From an uncultured Chitinophaga sp. (GTDB lineage Bacteria > Bacteroidota > Bacteroidia > Chitinophagales > Chitinophagaceae): a DNA stretch of 7,547 nt. The stretch is from NCBI RefSeq assembly GCF_946479755.1, contig NZ_CAMLHC010000063.1:1-7547 (forward strand), read 5' to 3'. The notes beneath the pieces were generated by a model. The model was not told the DNA's origin. It was given only the letters and a program-made list of their open reading frames with translations, and did no database searches. Of this stretch, positions 6,084 through 7,547 are shown in pieces (within the stretch, counting starts at the first letter, position 1; the number at the start of each line of letters is the position of its first letter). The translations under genes and the position numbers were made by a program.

Positions 6084-6923
6084 CTACAGGGCGCTGAGTG
6101 CAAATGTTTCCCCTGCGCGGATACCTTTTTCAGTGTTTTGTAACGTACAACACTCGTTCACAGGATCATGTTCGAAGAACAGCACATACTGTTTGTCTAC
6201 CGCTTCCTGCAGGAATCTTTTCTTTTCCGTGAGGGTGGTCAGCGGGAACATATCGTATGCCATCACATAGGGAATGGGCAGATGCCCGATAGACGGGAGC
6301 AGGTCGGCCATGTATACGATGGTTTTGTCTTTATACCGGATCTGGGGCAGCATCATGGCATCAGTATGGCCATTGGCAAACCGGATATTGATATGGTCGG
6401 TAAAGGCTATCCCTTCCTGGTGGGCGATGAATTTAAGCTGACCGCTTTCCTGGATAGGCAGGATGTTTTCCTTCAGGAAGGAGGCTTTCTCCCGGTCGTT
6501 CGGCACGGTTGCCCACTTCCAGTGGTCTTCGTTGCTCCAGTAGGTCGCGTTTTTGAAGGCAGGCAGCAGTTTGTCCCCTTCGCGTACAATGCTGCCGCCG
6601 CAGTGGTCAAAATGCAGGTGCGTTAAAAACACGTCGGTGATATCATCCCGGTGAAAGCCGTGCGCAGCAAGGGATTTATCGAGTGTGGCATCACCGTGCA
6701 GGTAATAGTGGCTGAAGAATTTGGCGTCCTGTTTATCGCCGATGCCGTTGTCTATCAGTATCAGGCGGTTGCCGTCTTCGATGAGGAGGCAACGCATGGC
6801 CCAGGAACACAGGTTGTTTTCGTCCGCAGGATTCGTTTTGTTCCACAGTGTTTTGGGTACTACGCCAAACATGGCGCCGCCATCCAGTTTGAAAAAGCCT
6901 GTTTCGATGGTGTATAATTTCAT
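6084..6923 (-). CDS. MBL-fold metallo-hydrolase, YtnP / lactonase-like
   Basis: A 279-residue metallo-beta-lactamase-fold hydrolase with a two-metal active site. The metal ligands are all visible: THLHFDH at 101-107 (His102, His104, Asp106, His107), NGHTD with His186, MADLL with Asp207, and His252 in FFEHDP. The N-terminal DGGAMFGVVPKTLW (14-27) resembles the YtnP/AiiA-like branch, which includes quorum-quenching N-acyl-homoserine lactonases; a lactone or ester substrate is therefore plausible but not shown. There is no signal peptide, so it should act in the cytosol. The start at ATG 6923 gives a normal family N-terminus (MKLYTIETG); no Shine-Dalgarno is seen. It begins 28 nt after the transporter gene on the same strand, suggesting co-transcription, and the GroES-like gene follows 57 nt later. 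Confidence 0.93.
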   Translation of the reverse strand: MKLYTIETGFFKLDGGAMFGVVPKTLWNKTNPADENNLCSWAMRCLLIEDGNRLILIDNGIGDKQDAKFFSHYYLHGDATLDKSLAAHGFHRDDITDVFLTHLHFDHCGGSIVREGDKLLPAFKNATYWSNEDHWKWATVPNDREKASFLKENILPIQESGQLKFIAHQEGIAFTDHINIRFANGHTDAMMLPQIRYKDKTIVYMADLLPSIGHLPIPYVMAYDMFPLTTLTEKKRFLQEAVDKQYVLFFEHDPVNECCTLQNTEKGIRAGETFALSAL

Positions 6924-6951
6924 ATATGCTTGTATTAGGTTGCCACAGCAA

Positions 6952-7547
6952 CTACATGACTAAATCTCTTTCTTTTTCGGTGGCTGCCTGGCGTACCTGC
7001 CGTTGCTTCAGCAGTGCGGAGATAATCCACAGCAGGCCGATCACGAAAAACACGACCAGCGCCAGTACGGAGTTGCGCATGTTTTCCGTATAATCATCAA
7101 TATAAGCAAAAGAAAACATACCGATCACAATGGATAGTTTCTCGGTAACATCGTAATAACTGAAGAAGCTGGCGGTGTCTTTGGTTTCGGGCATCAGCTT
7201 GGCGTAGGTGGAGCGGCTGAGTGATTGTATGCCGCCCATCACCAGGCCTACGGCTGTGGCCAGCAGGTAGAAGTCGGTAGCGGTTTGCATTTTGTACCCT
7301 GCTATGCAGATGCCGATCCATACGATGACAACGCCGATCAATACACGAAGATTGCCGAAGATGCCGGAGAGGCGGGCCATGCCCCATGCGCCGGCAATAG
7401 CTACTACCTGGATGATCACCACGGTGCCAATCAGCTTGTCGGAAGGCAGGTTCAATACTTTGCTGCCGAAGATGGTAGCGGCCATCATCACGGTCTGTAC
7501 GCCCATGCTGTAAAAGAAGAAGCCGCGGAGAAAACGTTTCAGTACCG
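6952..7547 (-). CDS. UMF1-type major-facilitator transporter, C-terminal part, cut by the window edge
   Basis: This is the C-terminal part of an inner-membrane transporter resembling the UMF1 (Atg22-like) branch of the major facilitator superfamily. The frame continues to the right edge (…LRGFFFYS before Met at 7506), so that ATG is internal and the start is missing. Numbering from that Met, hydrophobic segments lie at about 25-43, 55-72, 78-92, 123-137 and 146-166. The conserved stretch GGIQSLSRSTYAKLMP (91-106), followed by FFSYYDVTEK (114-123), is the family hallmark. A charged, lysine/arginine/glutamate-rich tail (167-182) should face the cytoplasm. UMF1 substrates in bacteria are largely unknown; the fungal relative Atg22 exports amino acids from the vacuole. 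Its position 28 nt upstream of the MBL hydrolase gene suggests a shared transcript, and possibly a shared metabolite. Confidence 0.9.
   Translation of the reverse strand, partial: VLKRFLRGFFFYSMGVQTVMMAATIFGSKVLNLPSDKLIGTVVIIQVVAIAGAWGMARLSGIFGNLRVLIGVVIVWIGICIAGYKMQTATDFYLLATAVGLVMGGIQSLSRSTYAKLMPETKDTASFFSYYDVTEKLSIVIGMFSFAYIDDYTENMRNSVLALVVFFVIGLLWIISALLKQRQVRQAATEKERDLVM

Overview
The window looks like ordinary chromosomal DNA from a Bacteroidota bacterium, most likely of the Chitinophagaceae/Chitinophaga type. This rests on the moderately high GC content, the Bacteroidota-style RecQ with an extra block before its zinc-binding cysteines, mostly absent Shine-Dalgarno sequences, and one candidate promoter resembling the TTTG / TAnnTTTG pattern of that phylum. 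The taxonomic call is inference from protein and promoter style; no database comparison was possible.

Left block, plus strand (1-2701): the C-terminal part of a heavy-metal P1B-type ATPase (cut by the left edge) is followed after 8 nt by a RecQ-family DNA helicase that must start at a TTG codon. The unit ends at a perfect 18-bp hairpin (2652-2701), which also lies just behind the converging minus-strand gene and probably serves both directions.

Right block, minus strand (2726-7547), read from right to left: the C-terminal part of a UMF1-type major-facilitator transporter (cut by the right edge), a metallo-beta-lactamase-fold hydrolase resembling YtnP-type lactonases, and a divergent GroES-family protein followed by a strong intrinsic terminator (5586-5612). 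These three could be one transcript. Next comes a separately promoted HerA-like/DUF853 (YjgR-type) ATPase, a 105-nt intergenic stretch rich in dyads, and a Gfo/Idh/MocA-family oxidoreductase.

The genes do not form an obvious single pathway: metal export, DNA repair, an uncharacterised ATPase, sugar or cyclitol redox chemistry, a chaperone-like protein, an esterase/lactonase-like enzyme and a transporter. I found no mobile element, CRISPR array, tRNA, rRNA, toxin-antitoxin pair or recognisable defence system, and no convincing undescribed system. The points most worth a second look are the GroES-like protein with an altered mobile loop and no groEL beside it, the aspartate in the last membrane helix of the metal ATPase, the MBL hydrolase-transporter pair, and the dyad-rich gap at 3773-3877.
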